Positions 1-7,225 of a DNA stretch of 23,369 nt are shown here, in pieces. Within the stretch, counting starts at the first letter, position 1. Every line of letters starts with the position of its first letter. A model generated the notes under the pieces. That model ran no database searches, was not told the DNA's origin, and saw only the letters and a program-made list of their open reading frames with translations. Source of the stretch: Firmicutes bacterium UBA4981 (GTDB lineage Bacteria; Bacillota; SHA-98; UBA4971); contig DGZL01000052.1 in NCBI GenBank assembly GCA_002398515.1, positions 756 to 24,124 on the forward strand. Direction: 5' to 3'. A program made the position numbers and the translations under genes.

Positions 1-1608
1 GTTATCGTGAAGAGACTTCAGTCGATACAGAACTTAGGCAGCATGGATATCCTCTGTACAGATAAGACCGGCACACTTACCGAGGGGAAACTGGATCTGA
101 ATGCATATACAGACGCAGAAGGCAAGCTGTCTCAGCACGTCCTTGAGCTGGCAGCAGTGAATTCATACTTTCAGGCGAGTCTCAAGAGCCCGATGGATGC
201 AGCAATCGGAGCCCATATCTCCCCTGAAGATCTGAAACGGTACGCCAAAGTGGACGAAATCCCCTTTGATTTCACGCGCAGGCGCGTGTCAGTGGTTGCC
301 GGCACAAGTGACGGCCGTTTTCTGATCACAAAAGGCGCGCCTGAAAGCGTCCTTGAGATTTGCGCTCATGTAGAGCTAGGTGGCGAGACTCGTGACATAA
401 CACCGGAACTCCGTCGTACTGCAGGCGACGGATTCACGAGACTTTCAACAGACGGCTACAGAGCTCTTGCTGTGGCATACAAGCCTATCGGCAACGACCG
501 CACAGTCTACTCCATATCTGACGAGAAAGACCTTATATTCGTAGGATACGTCTCTTTCATTGACCCGCCGAAAGCCACTGCCGAGCAAGCGGTGCAGGAA
601 GCGGAGAGGCTCGGGGTATCCATAAAGATTCTCACAGGCGACAATGAGCTTGTGACGGCAAGAATCTGTGAGCGAGTCGGCCTTGAGGTGAAAGGCGTCC
701 TGATGGGGCATGAGGTTGACACGCTAAACGATGATGAACTCGCGCTACGTGCCGAAGAGTCCACTATATGCGCTAGGCTCAGTCCCGAGCAGAAAAACCG
801 GATTATTATGGCCTTGAAGAATAAGGGACATGTTCTGGGCTATATGGGAGATGGCATCAATGACGCTCCGTCGCTCAGGGCCGCTGATGTAGGGATCTCT
901 GTTGAGAATGCGGTGGATATCGCCAGGGAGGCAGCGGACATAATCCTCTTAGAGGCCGGGCTTGATATCCTCGACACCGGAATTATCGAAGGCAGAAGGA
1001 CCTTCGCCAATACACTGAAATACATCATGATGGGGACCAGCTCAAACTTTGGGAATGTGTTCAGTGTTCCCGCCGCTGTTTTCATCGTGCCTTTCCTTCC
1101 CATGAGGCCTGTCCAGATACTCCTTAACAATCTGCTCTACGACTTTGCGCAGGTAACGATCCCCACAGACAGGGTGGATGACGACCAGATAGCGAAGCCG
1201 AGGCGCTGGAATATAGACTTCATCCGGAACTTCATGGTAACCTTCGGTCCTATAAGCTCAGTGTTTGATATATTAATTTTTGCAGTGCTACTTAGGGTAT
1301 TCAATGCAGATAAGGCCATGTTTCAGACAGGCTGGTTCTTGCAATCTTTGGCTACCCAGACCTTAGTTATACACGTGATAAGATCGAGGCATGGATTCCT
1401 AAAGAGCAGGGCAAGTATCCCACTGACCGTCTCTACACTGTCAATAGTCGCAATCGGGCTTGTGATACCGTATTCACGCCTCGCAGGGTTCTTCGGCCTT
1501 GTTCCGCTCCCGCCTGCAGTCCTTGGAGTGATTATTCCGGTGATCGCCTTATACCTAGCCGTGGTAGGGGCAGTCAAAGGGTGGTTCTACAGAAAATTCG
1601 ATGAGTAA
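1..1608 (+). CDS. mgtA: Mg2+-importing P-type ATPase, C-terminal part (MgtA/MgtB type), 5' truncated by window
   Basis: The reading frame is open from the first base, so the N-terminal actuator domain and first membrane helices lie outside the window. The phosphorylation motif DKTGTLT begins at base 61. It is followed by the nucleotide-binding domain with a KGAPE motif (bases about 330-345), TGD at about 637 and the hinge motif GDGINDAP near 847. A C-terminal block of about six hydrophobic segments contains the FQTGWF...TQTLVIHVIR stretch, which I recognise as typical of the MgtA/MgtB magnesium-transport subfamily (P3B). The family uses ATP to drive Mg2+ into the cytoplasm. It ends 22 bases before the convergent stop of the IclR gene, with no obvious terminator between. 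It has no evident link to the catabolic genes to its right. Calcium or other P-type subfamilies are less likely given the C-terminal signature. Confidence 0.9.
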   Translation, partial: VIVKRLQSIQNLGSMDILCTDKTGTLTEGKLDLNAYTDAEGKLSQHVLELAAVNSYFQASLKSPMDAAIGAHISPEDLKRYAKVDEIPFDFTRRRVSVVAGTSDGRFLITKGAPESVLEICAHVELGGETRDITPELRRTAGDGFTRLSTDGYRALAVAYKPIGNDRTVYSISDEKDLIFVGYVSFIDPPKATAEQAVQEAERLGVSIKILTGDNELVTARICERVGLEVKGVLMGHEVDTLNDDELALRAEESTICARLSPEQKNRIIMALKNKGHVLGYMGDGINDAPSLRAADVGISVENAVDIAREAADIILLEAGLDILDTGIIEGRRTFANTLKYIMMGTSSNFGNVFSVPAAVFIVPFLPMRPVQILLNNLLYDFAQVTIPTDRVDDDQIAKPRRWNIDFIRNFMVTFGPISSVFDILIFAVLLRVFNADKAMFQTGWFLQSLATQTLVIHVIRSRHGFLKSRASIPLTVSTLSIVAIGLVIPYSRLAGFFGLVPLPPAVLGVIIPVIALYLAVVGAVKGWFYRKFDE

Positions 1609-1630
1609 TACCGTTGCCCGCATGTACTGC

Positions 1631-2467
1631 CTATGTATGATTTCCGTTATATCCAAGTGATTTTGAGAGCTTGAGGCAAACGTCTCTCACTAACACCCCG
1701 ATTTCGTCCACCCGCTGTCTGGATACTCTGGCAGCAGGGCCGGATACGCTAATGGCGCCGGCTATATGCCCAGTATGATTTCTGATTACAGCTGCAACGC
1801 ACCTTATGCCTTCTTCATGCTCTTCATCATCTATTGCAAACCCTTGGCTTTTCACTCTTCTGAGGTGTTCCTTGAATGTTAAGAGGTCAGTGATAGTGTT
1901 CGGAGTGAAACGTTGTAAGCCCTCCTCTTGCAAGATCGCATCTATTCTGGCTTCGGGCAGCGCAGTCAGAATAGCTTTTCCCAAAGCGGTACAGTGAGGG
2001 GAGATTCGATAGCCGATTTTGGAGCGCATAATGAGAGTATGTGGAGTGTCCACTTTATCTATATAAACAATTGATCCCTGATCCATGACTGCAAGGTGTG
2101 CAGTCTCTTCCGTTTTTCGGACGAGCTCTTCCAGGAAAGGTCTGGCATGAGTGCGGAGATCAAGTTGATCTAGTTTCGTCTTGGCCAGTTCTACTACGCG
2201 CATTCCCAGGGAATACTTGCCGGTAATATCATTTCTTGCGACATAGCCTTTTGATTCCATGGTAGCTAAGAGTCTTGATGCTGTGCTTTTGTGTACACCC
2301 AGCGCTTGTCCTATTTCTGTGACTCCGGCTTCATCCCCGCATGATTCAAGATAGTCAAGGGCCTTGAGGGCGTGTACCACAGAACGTATCGTGCTCCTGC
2401 TTTCTCCGGTGCGACGCTTCGCTTGAGTCAAATCACGCGAAACATCAGTCTTGCTCACCATGTCCAC
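1631..2467 (-). CDS. IclR-family transcriptional regulator, copy 1 (KdgR-like by context)
   Basis: This is an IclR-type regulator of about 278 residues. An N-terminal winged helix-turn-helix (SVVHALKALDYLES...GVHKSTASRLLATMES) is followed by the effector-binding domain (GYRISPHCTALGKAIL...DDEEHEEGIRCVAA...GAISVSGPAARV). I chose the GTG at 2467. It has AGGGAGAG about 6 bases upstream and aligns codon by codon with the start of copy 2. The longer frame to 2563 would begin almost at the -10 box. The gene is divergent from KDPG aldolase and KDG kinase. KdgR, the known IclR regulator of these genes in other bacteria, responds to 2-keto-3-deoxygluconate, so that role is a reasonable inference. Copy 2 at 15748-16578 has an identical recognition helix, implying overlapping targets. 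Confidence 0.93.
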   Translation of the reverse strand: MDMVSKTDVSRDLTQAKRRTGESRSTIRSVVHALKALDYLESCGDEAGVTEIGQALGVHKSTASRLLATMESKGYVARNDITGKYSLGMRVVELAKTKLDQLDLRTHARPFLEELVRKTEETAHLAVMDQGSIVYIDKVDTPHTLIMRSKIGYRISPHCTALGKAILTALPEARIDAILQEEGLQRFTPNTITDLLTFKEHLRRVKSQGFAIDDEEHEEGIRCVAAVIRNHTGHIAGAISVSGPAARVSRQRVDEIGVLVRDVCLKLSKSLGYNGNHT

Positions 2468-2568
2468 GGGATTCTCTCCCTTCCTGTAGCTGTTCAAGAT
2501 CTCGCGATAGGGAAAACGATAAGGTCGAATAGGAAAGGCAGCTATTACTAAAATCTCGTTCATTATAC

Positions 2569-2596
2569 ATTATACACCAATTAGGGTGACCTGCAA
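2569..2596 (-). promoter_or_regulatory. Candidate sigma-A type promoter of IclR copy 1
   Basis: Read on the minus strand there is TTGCAG, a 16-base spacer, then a perfect TATAAT (plus-strand -35 at 2591-2596, -10 at 2569-2574). The same TTGCAG-N16-TATAAT arrangement is found upstream of IclR copy 2. A second TATAAT lies just downstream at 2562-2567. The leader to the chosen GTG start would be about 95 bases. The -35 overlaps a GCAAC half-site of the candidate operator motif, which suggests autoregulation. Confidence 0.65.
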
Positions 2597-2601
2597 CTTG
2601 G

Positions 2602-2636
2602 TTCCTTCCGGGGTTATTGCCTGTAACCGGAAGGAA
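2602..2636. repeat. Inverted repeat in the divergent intergenic region
   Basis: TTCCTTCCGG (2602-2611) and CCGGAAGGAA (2627-2636) are perfect inverted arms. The inner GGTTA/TAACC extends the pairing with a two-base bulge. It sits just upstream of the IclR promoter and has no T-run. It could be an operator or a transcript structure. The matching part of the second intergenic region does not keep it. Confidence 0.4.
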
Positions 2637-2799
2637 ATTCAGTAGTTTACCAAGCGATACCTTAACTATGATGAAATACCAAAAGCGTCCATGTGACTCA
2701 TTTCTCCACGTAACGCGCGGATCCAGGCAATGCCTTAGAATAATTTTTGCTGGGAGGCAGGATTTCTGGGTTGAATGCAGAAAAAAGTGTAGCAAGTAG

Positions 2800-2824
2800 G
2801 CAACGTAGTTGCAGTAGACGCAAC
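2800..2824. promoter_or_regulatory. Candidate IclR operator, three-part motif site A
   Basis: GCAAC, 3 bases, GTTGC, 7 bases, GCAAC. This gives two overlapping inverted repeats that share the central GTTGC. The same layout with the same two spacings recurs at 13364-13388 and 16871-16895. It lies 109 bases upstream of the KDPG aldolase start. Binding by the IclR proteins is inferred from position and recurrence, not shown. Confidence 0.5.
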
Positions 2825-2933
2825 CACTCCCAGTGTGAATAAAGGGGCAGAATTAGCTTGCAGGTCACGGATTTGCAGTGGCTTACCCTTTGCATTTAGA
2901 TCAATAAACAGCAGTTATGTAGGAGGCATCGGG

Positions 2934-3581
2934 ATGGATAAAGAGCAGTGTCTGAGGGAACTCACTGATACCGGAGTAGTTGCGGTGATCAGGACGAGAA
3001 GTGGAGACGAACTTGTCAATGTGTGTCAGGCGTTGGCAGACGGGGGAATAAAGGGCGTAGAGATCACTATGACTTCGCCAGGCGCTATTGAGGCTATCTA
3101 TCAGGCATCTAAGATCCTGAAAGGCAAGGCAATCATCGGCGCCGGGTCTGTCTTGGATCCTGAGACTGCCCGTTCCGTCATGTTAGCAGGTGCAGACTTC
3201 ATTGTAGGCCCAACCTTGAATCTGGAACTAATCCGAATATGCAAACGCTATAGTAAGATTGTAATTCCAGGGGCTTTTTCACCGACGGAAATTCTTACAG
3301 CTTGGCAGGCAGGGGCGGATGTCGTTAAGGTATTTCCCGCAACACGGTTGGGTCCGTCATTTATTAAGGATGTCCTAGGACCCTTACCTCAGGTGAAACT
3401 CACACCGACCGGTGGGGTGAACCTTGAAAACTTGGGAGATTTCATTAAAGCCGGAGCAGTTTTTGTCGGCGCCGGAAGTGCTTTGGTCAGTAAGCAGTTA
3501 GTAGCTGACCAGGATTGGGACGGGCTGGCGAAGCGGGCCGCTGATTTCGTTTTAGCTGCGAAACTTGCACGAACCAAGTAG
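2934..3581 (+). CDS. eda: 2-keto-3-deoxy-6-phosphogluconate (KDPG/KHG) aldolase
   Basis: This is a 215-residue class I aldolase that cleaves KDPG to pyruvate and glyceraldehyde-3-phosphate, and in many members also 4-hydroxy-2-oxoglutarate to pyruvate and glyoxylate. Family motifs are in order: AVIR near residue 17, GVEITM with the acid/base Glu43, GAGSVLD near 69, FIVGP near 89, and VKVFPA with the Schiff-base Lys132. The phosphate-binding TPTGGV and VGAGSAL follow. I chose ATG 2934, which has AGGAGG 7 bases upstream, rather than the in-frame ATG 33 codons earlier. It is the first gene of the plus-strand array, 48 bases before KDG kinase. No phosphogluconate dehydratase is present, so its substrate probably comes from the kinase next door. 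Confidence 0.94.
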   Translation: MDKEQCLRELTDTGVVAVIRTRSGDELVNVCQALADGGIKGVEITMTSPGAIEAIYQASKILKGKAIIGAGSVLDPETARSVMLAGADFIVGPTLNLELIRICKRYSKIVIPGAFSPTEILTAWQAGADVVKVFPATRLGPSFIKDVLGPLPQVKLTPTGGVNLENLGDFIKAGAVFVGAGSALVSKQLVADQDWDGLAKRAADFVLAAKLARTK

Positions 3582-3629
3582 GTAGCCGGCGGATTTAGCA
3601 TCAGACAACGATAAATAGGAGGAATAAGC

Positions 3630-4655
3630 ATGGCTGTCAAGGTAGTAACTTTCGGCGAAATAATGCTGAGACTATCGCCCCCGGGTTACCAAAGATTCAT
3701 CCAAGCTACATCGTTTGACGTAGTTTATGGCGGAGGCGAAGCTAACGTCGCGGTATCTCTTGCCAACTATGGGCTTGATGCATATTTTGTGACAAAGGTT
3801 CCTGGGCATGAGATAGGTCAATGTGCGGTAAACGCCCTGCGTAACCTTGGAGTTCATACTGACTATATTAAGCGCGGAGGGGACAGGCTCGGGATATACT
3901 ATTGTGAAGCAGGGGCTTCCCAGAGGCCTTCGAAGGTTATATACGACCGGGCGCGTTCATCTATCTCCCAGGTTCAACCCGGAGAATTTGATTGGCCTGC
4001 GATATTTGAAGGCGCGGACTGGTTTCACTTTACAGGGATAACGCCTGCACTCAGCGACAGTGCAGCACAAGTAACTCTTGAGGCGGCACAGGCTGCAAAG
4101 CGTCAGGGAGTGAAGGTCAGTGTCGACTTGAATTATCGCAAGAAGCTATGGTCTCCCGAAAAAGCTAACCGTGTAATGAGCGGGCTTATGGAGTATGTGG
4201 ATGTGGCTATTGGCAATGAGGAAGATGCGGAAAAAGTCTTCGGAATCAGGGCCAAGGGTTCAGATGTGGTTAAGGGCGAACTGAGCGAAGAGAGCTACTA
4301 TGAAGTTGCCCGTGAGCTAGTCAATAGGTTCGGTTTTGAGAAAGTCGCCATCACTTTGCGAGAGAGCCTATCAGCTTCTGACAACAACTGGTCCGGAATG
4401 CTTTATGACGGACACGATTTCTACACATCCAGGAAATATACTGTTCATATTGTGGACCGAGTCGGAGGGGGAGACTCGTTTGGCGGAGGGCTTATATACT
4501 CTCTGGTGACAGGGAAGGCGCCCCAAGATGCCGTAGAGTTTGCGGCAGCAGCGTCTTGCTTGAAGCACTCGATCCACGGAGACTTCAACCTAGTCAGTGC
4601 TTCTGAGGTCGAAACACTTGCAGGCGGCGACGCATCAGGGCGGGTCCAGAGGTAG
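3630..4655 (+). CDS. kdgK: 2-keto-3-deoxygluconate kinase (PfkB family)
   Basis: This is a 341-residue ribokinase/PfkB-family sugar kinase, a normal length for KDG kinase. The N-terminus (VTFGEIMLRLSPPG...YGGGEANVAVSLANYG) carries the substrate-binding glycines. The C-terminal signature DRVGGGDSFGGG contains the catalytic Asp282, with GGGD in place of the commoner GAGD. It phosphorylates 2-keto-3-deoxygluconate to KDPG, the substrate of the preceding aldolase. Start ATG 3630 has AGGAGG 6-7 bases upstream. The gene pair and divergent IclR reproduce the classic kdgR-kdgK-eda grouping. A kinase acting on 2-keto-3-deoxygalactonate or a related sugar acid cannot be excluded from sequence alone. 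Confidence 0.9.
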   Translation: MAVKVVTFGEIMLRLSPPGYQRFIQATSFDVVYGGGEANVAVSLANYGLDAYFVTKVPGHEIGQCAVNALRNLGVHTDYIKRGGDRLGIYYCEAGASQRPSKVIYDRARSSISQVQPGEFDWPAIFEGADWFHFTGITPALSDSAAQVTLEAAQAAKRQGVKVSVDLNYRKKLWSPEKANRVMSGLMEYVDVAIGNEEDAEKVFGIRAKGSDVVKGELSEESYYEVARELVNRFGFEKVAITLRESLSASDNNWSGMLYDGHDFYTSRKYTVHIVDRVGGGDSFGGGLIYSLVTGKAPQDAVEFAAAASCLKHSIHGDFNLVSASEVETLAGGDASGRVQR

Positions 4656-4665
4656 GAGATTGCGA

Positions 4666-4707
4666 GTGCTTGGAATGTATGAATTCAGGGGAGAGTGTTT
4701 CCAGTGA
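4666..4707 (+). CDS. Possible 13-codon leader ORF overlapping the aldolase start
   Basis: A GTG at 4666 has AGGAG (4654-4658) exactly 7 bases upstream and opens a 13-codon frame (MLGMYEFRGECFQ). Its TGA stop overlaps the GTG start of the HpcH/HpaI aldolase as GTGA. This is the geometry of translational coupling. It may be chance, since no homologue is recognisable in so short a peptide. Confidence 0.25.
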   Translation: MLGMYEFRGECFQ

Positions 4708-5486
4708 GAAACAGAAAAATACTGCGGGATAGGCTTGCAGAAGGTGAAACAGTATTCGGACCGTTCATGAAATTAGCGTCACCCCAGATTGTGGAAATCG
4801 CAGGCCTTGCCGGCTTTGACTTTGTTATTCTCGATACGGAACACGGTCCGCTAAGTTTCGAGACAGTTGAGAACCTTGTGAGGGCTGCAGAAGTCGTGGA
4901 CATCGCTCCTCTCGTAAGGGTATACGACAAGAATACTTCACTGATTGTGCGCAGTCTGGACGTAGGCGCCCAAGGGGTTCTTGTTCCTCATATTTCAAGT
5001 GCCGCTGAGGCTGAAAGCCTGGCAGAGACGGCAAGGTTCGCTCCTCACGGTGAACGCGGCGTCTGCCGCTATGTGAGGGCCGCTGAATTCTCAAGTTTGG
5101 ACAGGTATTCCTATTTTGACAAAGCAAATCGAAACACTCTTGTGATTGCCATGATCGAGGGTGAAGACGGTATTGCAAGCCTCGATGAGATATTATCAGT
5201 CTCCGGGATAGATGTGGTATTCATCGGACCCTACGATTTGTCGCAGTCTTTGGGGATACCGGGCCAGGTTACAGATGCAAGAGTGGTAGAAAAAATGAGA
5301 AAAGTGGCAGATGCAGTAAGGTCTCGAGGCAAAGTGGTAGGTACGTTCGTTGATAACGCGGAAGCAGCCAGGAGATGGGCTGATTTAGGCGTACAGTTCA
5401 TTTCTATCTCTGTCGATGTCGGTCTGGTGTATAACGGTATGCGAGACACAGTTGTCGCGTTGCGAGGCGAACATTTTGAGGATTAA
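4704..5486 (+). CDS. HpcH/HpaI-family class II pyruvate aldolase
   Basis: This is a 260-residue metal-dependent aldolase of the HpcH/HpaI family (2-dehydro-3-deoxyglucarate aldolase, 2,4-dihydroxyhept-2-enedioate aldolase and relatives). Visible are FGPFMKLASPQ at residue 18, the catalytic loop DTEHGP with His47, an Arg at about 72 (PLVRV), a GAQGVLVPH strand, a metal-binding Glu in MIEGEDG and GPYDLSQSLG near the C-terminal third. I chose GTG 4704, with AGGGGAGAG about 8-10 bases upstream; GTG 4695 lies against the Shine-Dalgarno itself. It likely cleaves a 4-hydroxy-2-oxo acid to pyruvate plus an aldehyde. The substrate is not predictable. It sits 48 bases after KDG kinase and 110 bases before the ABC binding protein. 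Confidence 0.88.
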   Translation: MRNRKILRDRLAEGETVFGPFMKLASPQIVEIAGLAGFDFVILDTEHGPLSFETVENLVRAAEVVDIAPLVRVYDKNTSLIVRSLDVGAQGVLVPHISSAAEAESLAETARFAPHGERGVCRYVRAAEFSSLDRYSYFDKANRNTLVIAMIEGEDGIASLDEILSVSGIDVVFIGPYDLSQSLGIPGQVTDARVVEKMRKVADAVRSRGKVVGTFVDNAEAARRWADLGVQFISISVDVGLVYNGMRDTVVALRGEHFED

Positions 5487-5596
5487 TCTAAGAAGGATAT
5501 AAACTTGAAATTTCGGTAGGTGTACATGAAAGGAGGAGATGATGACCTAGAATCCGTGGTAGCACCAAATAATGATCATTGATAAGGGGGATGTTT

Positions 5597-6403
5597 ATGT
5601 TTAACAGAAAGCTACTGTCTATCATTCTGGTCATGCTAATGGTTGTCCTTATGGCTGCCCCGACGTTTGCCCAGGGTCCTGATACCTTGAATAAGGTGCT
5701 AAACCGAGGCGTCTTGAGAGTAGGGGTGCTGACAACAGGACCTCCTTGGGGATTTTTGGATGAGAAGTATCAATTAGTCGGGTTTGACGTCGACATAGCC
5801 AAAGAGATGGCTAAAGAACTAGGAGTTAAGCTCGAGTTGGTTGAGACCCTCAATATCAACCGTGTTCCCTATCTAACTACGGACAGAGTTGATATTATCA
5901 TTGCCTGTTTTGCAAACACCCTCGAGAGAGCGAAATCCATAGCGTTCTCAGACGCGTATGCTCCGTTTATGCTCGTCCTTTGTGGTCCTAAAGATGTAAA
6001 AATCAACTCATTGAAAGACCTGTCCGGGAAAAAGGTTGCCCTGGGCAGGGGAACAACCTCTGACCTGATCTTGAGTCAAAAGGCGCCTAAAGATGCTCAA
6101 CTTCTTCGCTACGAAAGCCCGACAGATGCTTTCTTAGCTGTTGAGCAGGGTAAGGCCCATGTATTCTCAGAAGGATATGATCATGCCATGTATCAGATTA
6201 AGAATCATCCCAACTGGGAACTCAAAGGCGAACCTTTTGCAAAGACCTACCCCTGCATGGCAGTGAAGCAGGGAGACCAGGTGTGGTTAAACTGGGTGAA
6301 CCTATTCATACTACACAAACTTAACGACGGTGTTATTCAGGATCTATACAGCAAGTGGTTCAATATCCCCTGGCCTGAAGCCGGGATATGGCCTAGCTTC
6401 TAA
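5597..6403 (+). CDS. ABC transporter substrate-binding protein, polar amino acid family
   Basis: This is a 268-residue family 3 solute-binding protein. It has an N-terminal signal peptide (basic MFNRK, a hydrophobic core of about 18 residues, then APTFA before QGP). There is no cysteine at the cleavage site, so it is a free secreted or periplasmic protein rather than a lipoprotein. The mature part starts with the typical LNRGVLRVGV...PPWGFLDEKYQLVGFDVDIAKEMAKELG. It continues with ANTLERAKSIAFSDAY, where the Arg matches the family's carboxylate-binding Arg, and DLSGKKVALGRGTTSD. Start ATG 5597 is preferred because AGGGGG ends 6 bases upstream. Two permeases and an ATPase follow. The ligand should be an amino acid or an amino-acid-like compound. 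The acid-rich SEGYDH replaces the commoner Asp-containing ligand motif, so specificity may be unusual. Confidence 0.92.
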   Translation: MFNRKLLSIILVMLMVVLMAAPTFAQGPDTLNKVLNRGVLRVGVLTTGPPWGFLDEKYQLVGFDVDIAKEMAKELGVKLELVETLNINRVPYLTTDRVDIIIACFANTLERAKSIAFSDAYAPFMLVLCGPKDVKINSLKDLSGKKVALGRGTTSDLILSQKAPKDAQLLRYESPTDAFLAVEQGKAHVFSEGYDHAMYQIKNHPNWELKGEPFAKTYPCMAVKQGDQVWLNWVNLFILHKLNDGVIQDLYSKWFNIPWPEAGIWPSF

Positions 6404-6415
6404 ACGGTGGACGGA

Positions 6416-6455
6416 ACAGCTCTTCCCGGGATGGGATCATCCCGGGAAGAGCTGT
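6416..6455. terminator. Strong 18-bp hairpin between binding protein and permease
   Basis: There are perfect arms at 6416-6433 and 6438-6455 around a 4-base loop (GGAT), GC-rich and 12 bases after the binding-protein stop codon. No T-run follows. It is therefore more likely a 3'-end stabiliser or partial attenuator than a full terminator. It would allow the binding protein to be made in excess over the membrane components, as known for other ABC operons. Confidence 0.75.
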
Positions 6456-6475
6456 CAACTCATAACAGTGAGTTG
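6456..6475. repeat. Second small hairpin directly after the first
   Basis: CAACTCA (6456-6462) and TGAGTTG (6469-6475) are perfect arms around a 6-base loop. They begin at the base after the larger hairpin, so the two could stack in the transcript. Confidence 0.5.
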
Positions 6476-6514
6476 CTAGGGTAAACCGCTTTCGGGGAGG
6501 AGTTGGTAGTACCA

Positions 6515-7198
6515 GTGGGTCTAAGATGGGAAGTTCCATTGAAGAATCTACCCTATCTGCTAGGTGGGGCATTATTGACTTTGAGGCTCGTCGGTATCTC
6601 AGTGGTATTCGGTATTTTTCTAGGCATCGTGGGAGCAATGGGTCGTACCAGCAAGAGCAAGTTATTCCACGGAATTGCCACTGCTTATGTGGAGCTCTTT
6701 CGGAATACTCCGTTCCTGGTGCAAATCTACTTCGCGTATTTCGCTTTACCTACTTTTAATATCGACTTAACACCGGGACAGTCAGCGCTCTTGGTCATGA
6801 TATTAAATACCGGCGCTTACATGAGTGAGATTATCAGAGCCGGAATAGAAGCGGTGCATAAGAGTCAAGTCGAATCCGGGTATTCTCTGGGAATGAGTTA
6901 CCTACAGGTTTTTAGATACGTAATGTTACCTCTTGCAATGAAAGCAATTGCTCCACCCCTTGGCAATCAAATTATTTCTATGACTCTGTCTTCCTGTGTC
7001 ATATCCCAGATTTCTGCTGAAGATTTGACATTTCGGGCCATGATGTTGGAGAATAGAACCTTTAGAAGTTTTGAGATCTATATTGTAACAATCTTGATCT
7101 ATTTCTTGCTTGCCGAATTCCTTTATATAGTGATTGGGTACATCAATAGGAAGGTTTTCGGTATTGCTGCTAAACAGAAACTACCTACAATGATTTGA
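6515..7198 (+). CDS. Amino acid ABC transporter permease 1 (HisM/GlnP type)
   Basis: This is a 227-residue inner-membrane permease with several hydrophobic segments. It carries the family's start signature (LLTLRLVGISVVFGIFLGI), FRNTPFLVQIYF, and the ATPase-contact EAA loop (ESGYSLGMSYLQVFRYVMLPLAMKAIAPP). I prefer GTG 6515, 12 bases after AGGAG, because it gives the same N-terminal length as the second permease. TTG 6503 directly abuts the Shine-Dalgarno and is the alternative. It pairs with the permease 27 bases downstream as a heterodimeric channel. Confidence 0.9.
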   Translation: MGLRWEVPLKNLPYLLGGALLTLRLVGISVVFGIFLGIVGAMGRTSKSKLFHGIATAYVELFRNTPFLVQIYFAYFALPTFNIDLTPGQSALLVMILNTGAYMSEIIRAGIEAVHKSQVESGYSLGMSYLQVFRYVMLPLAMKAIAPPLGNQIISMTLSSCVISQISAEDLTFRAMMLENRTFRSFEIYIVTILIYFLLAEFLYIVIGYINRKVFGIAAKQKLPTMI

Positions 7199-7225
7199 GT
7201 GGTTTTAGCCTAGGGGGGTGAGATC

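Larger units (their letters stand above)
1640..2890. repeat. Direct duplication, left copy (IclR gene plus control region)
   Basis: The IclR coding sequence and blocks of the upstream 466 bases match the segment at about 15755-16960 in the same orientation. Coding identity is very high by eye, with an exact run of about 45 bases in the helix-turn-helix region. Upstream identity is patchy. The copies are about 14.1 kb apart. Confidence 0.8.
2468..2933. other. 466-base divergent intergenic region, copy 1
   Basis: There is no gene here. It holds the IclR promoter, a long inverted repeat, an AATAATTTTTGC...GGCAGGATTT element (about 2738-2765) and the three-part motif at 2800-2824. The 11-mer TTGCAGGTCAC occurs near both ends in opposite orientation, at the IclR -35 and at about 2859. 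No plus-strand promoter with good -35 and -10 boxes is obvious. The region is the same length as, and recognisably related to, the region upstream of IclR copy 2. Confidence 0.7.

Noticed and set aside
2468..2563. N-terminal extension of IclR copy 1 to an ATG at 2563
   Set aside because: It would start practically at the -10 box. Copy 2 has no counterpart, and the GTG at 2467 has a good ribosome site aligned with copy 2.
5526..5582. 18-codon ORF (MKGGDDDLES...) before the binding protein
   Set aside because: It has only a weak ribosome site, and no feature distinguishes it from a chance frame.
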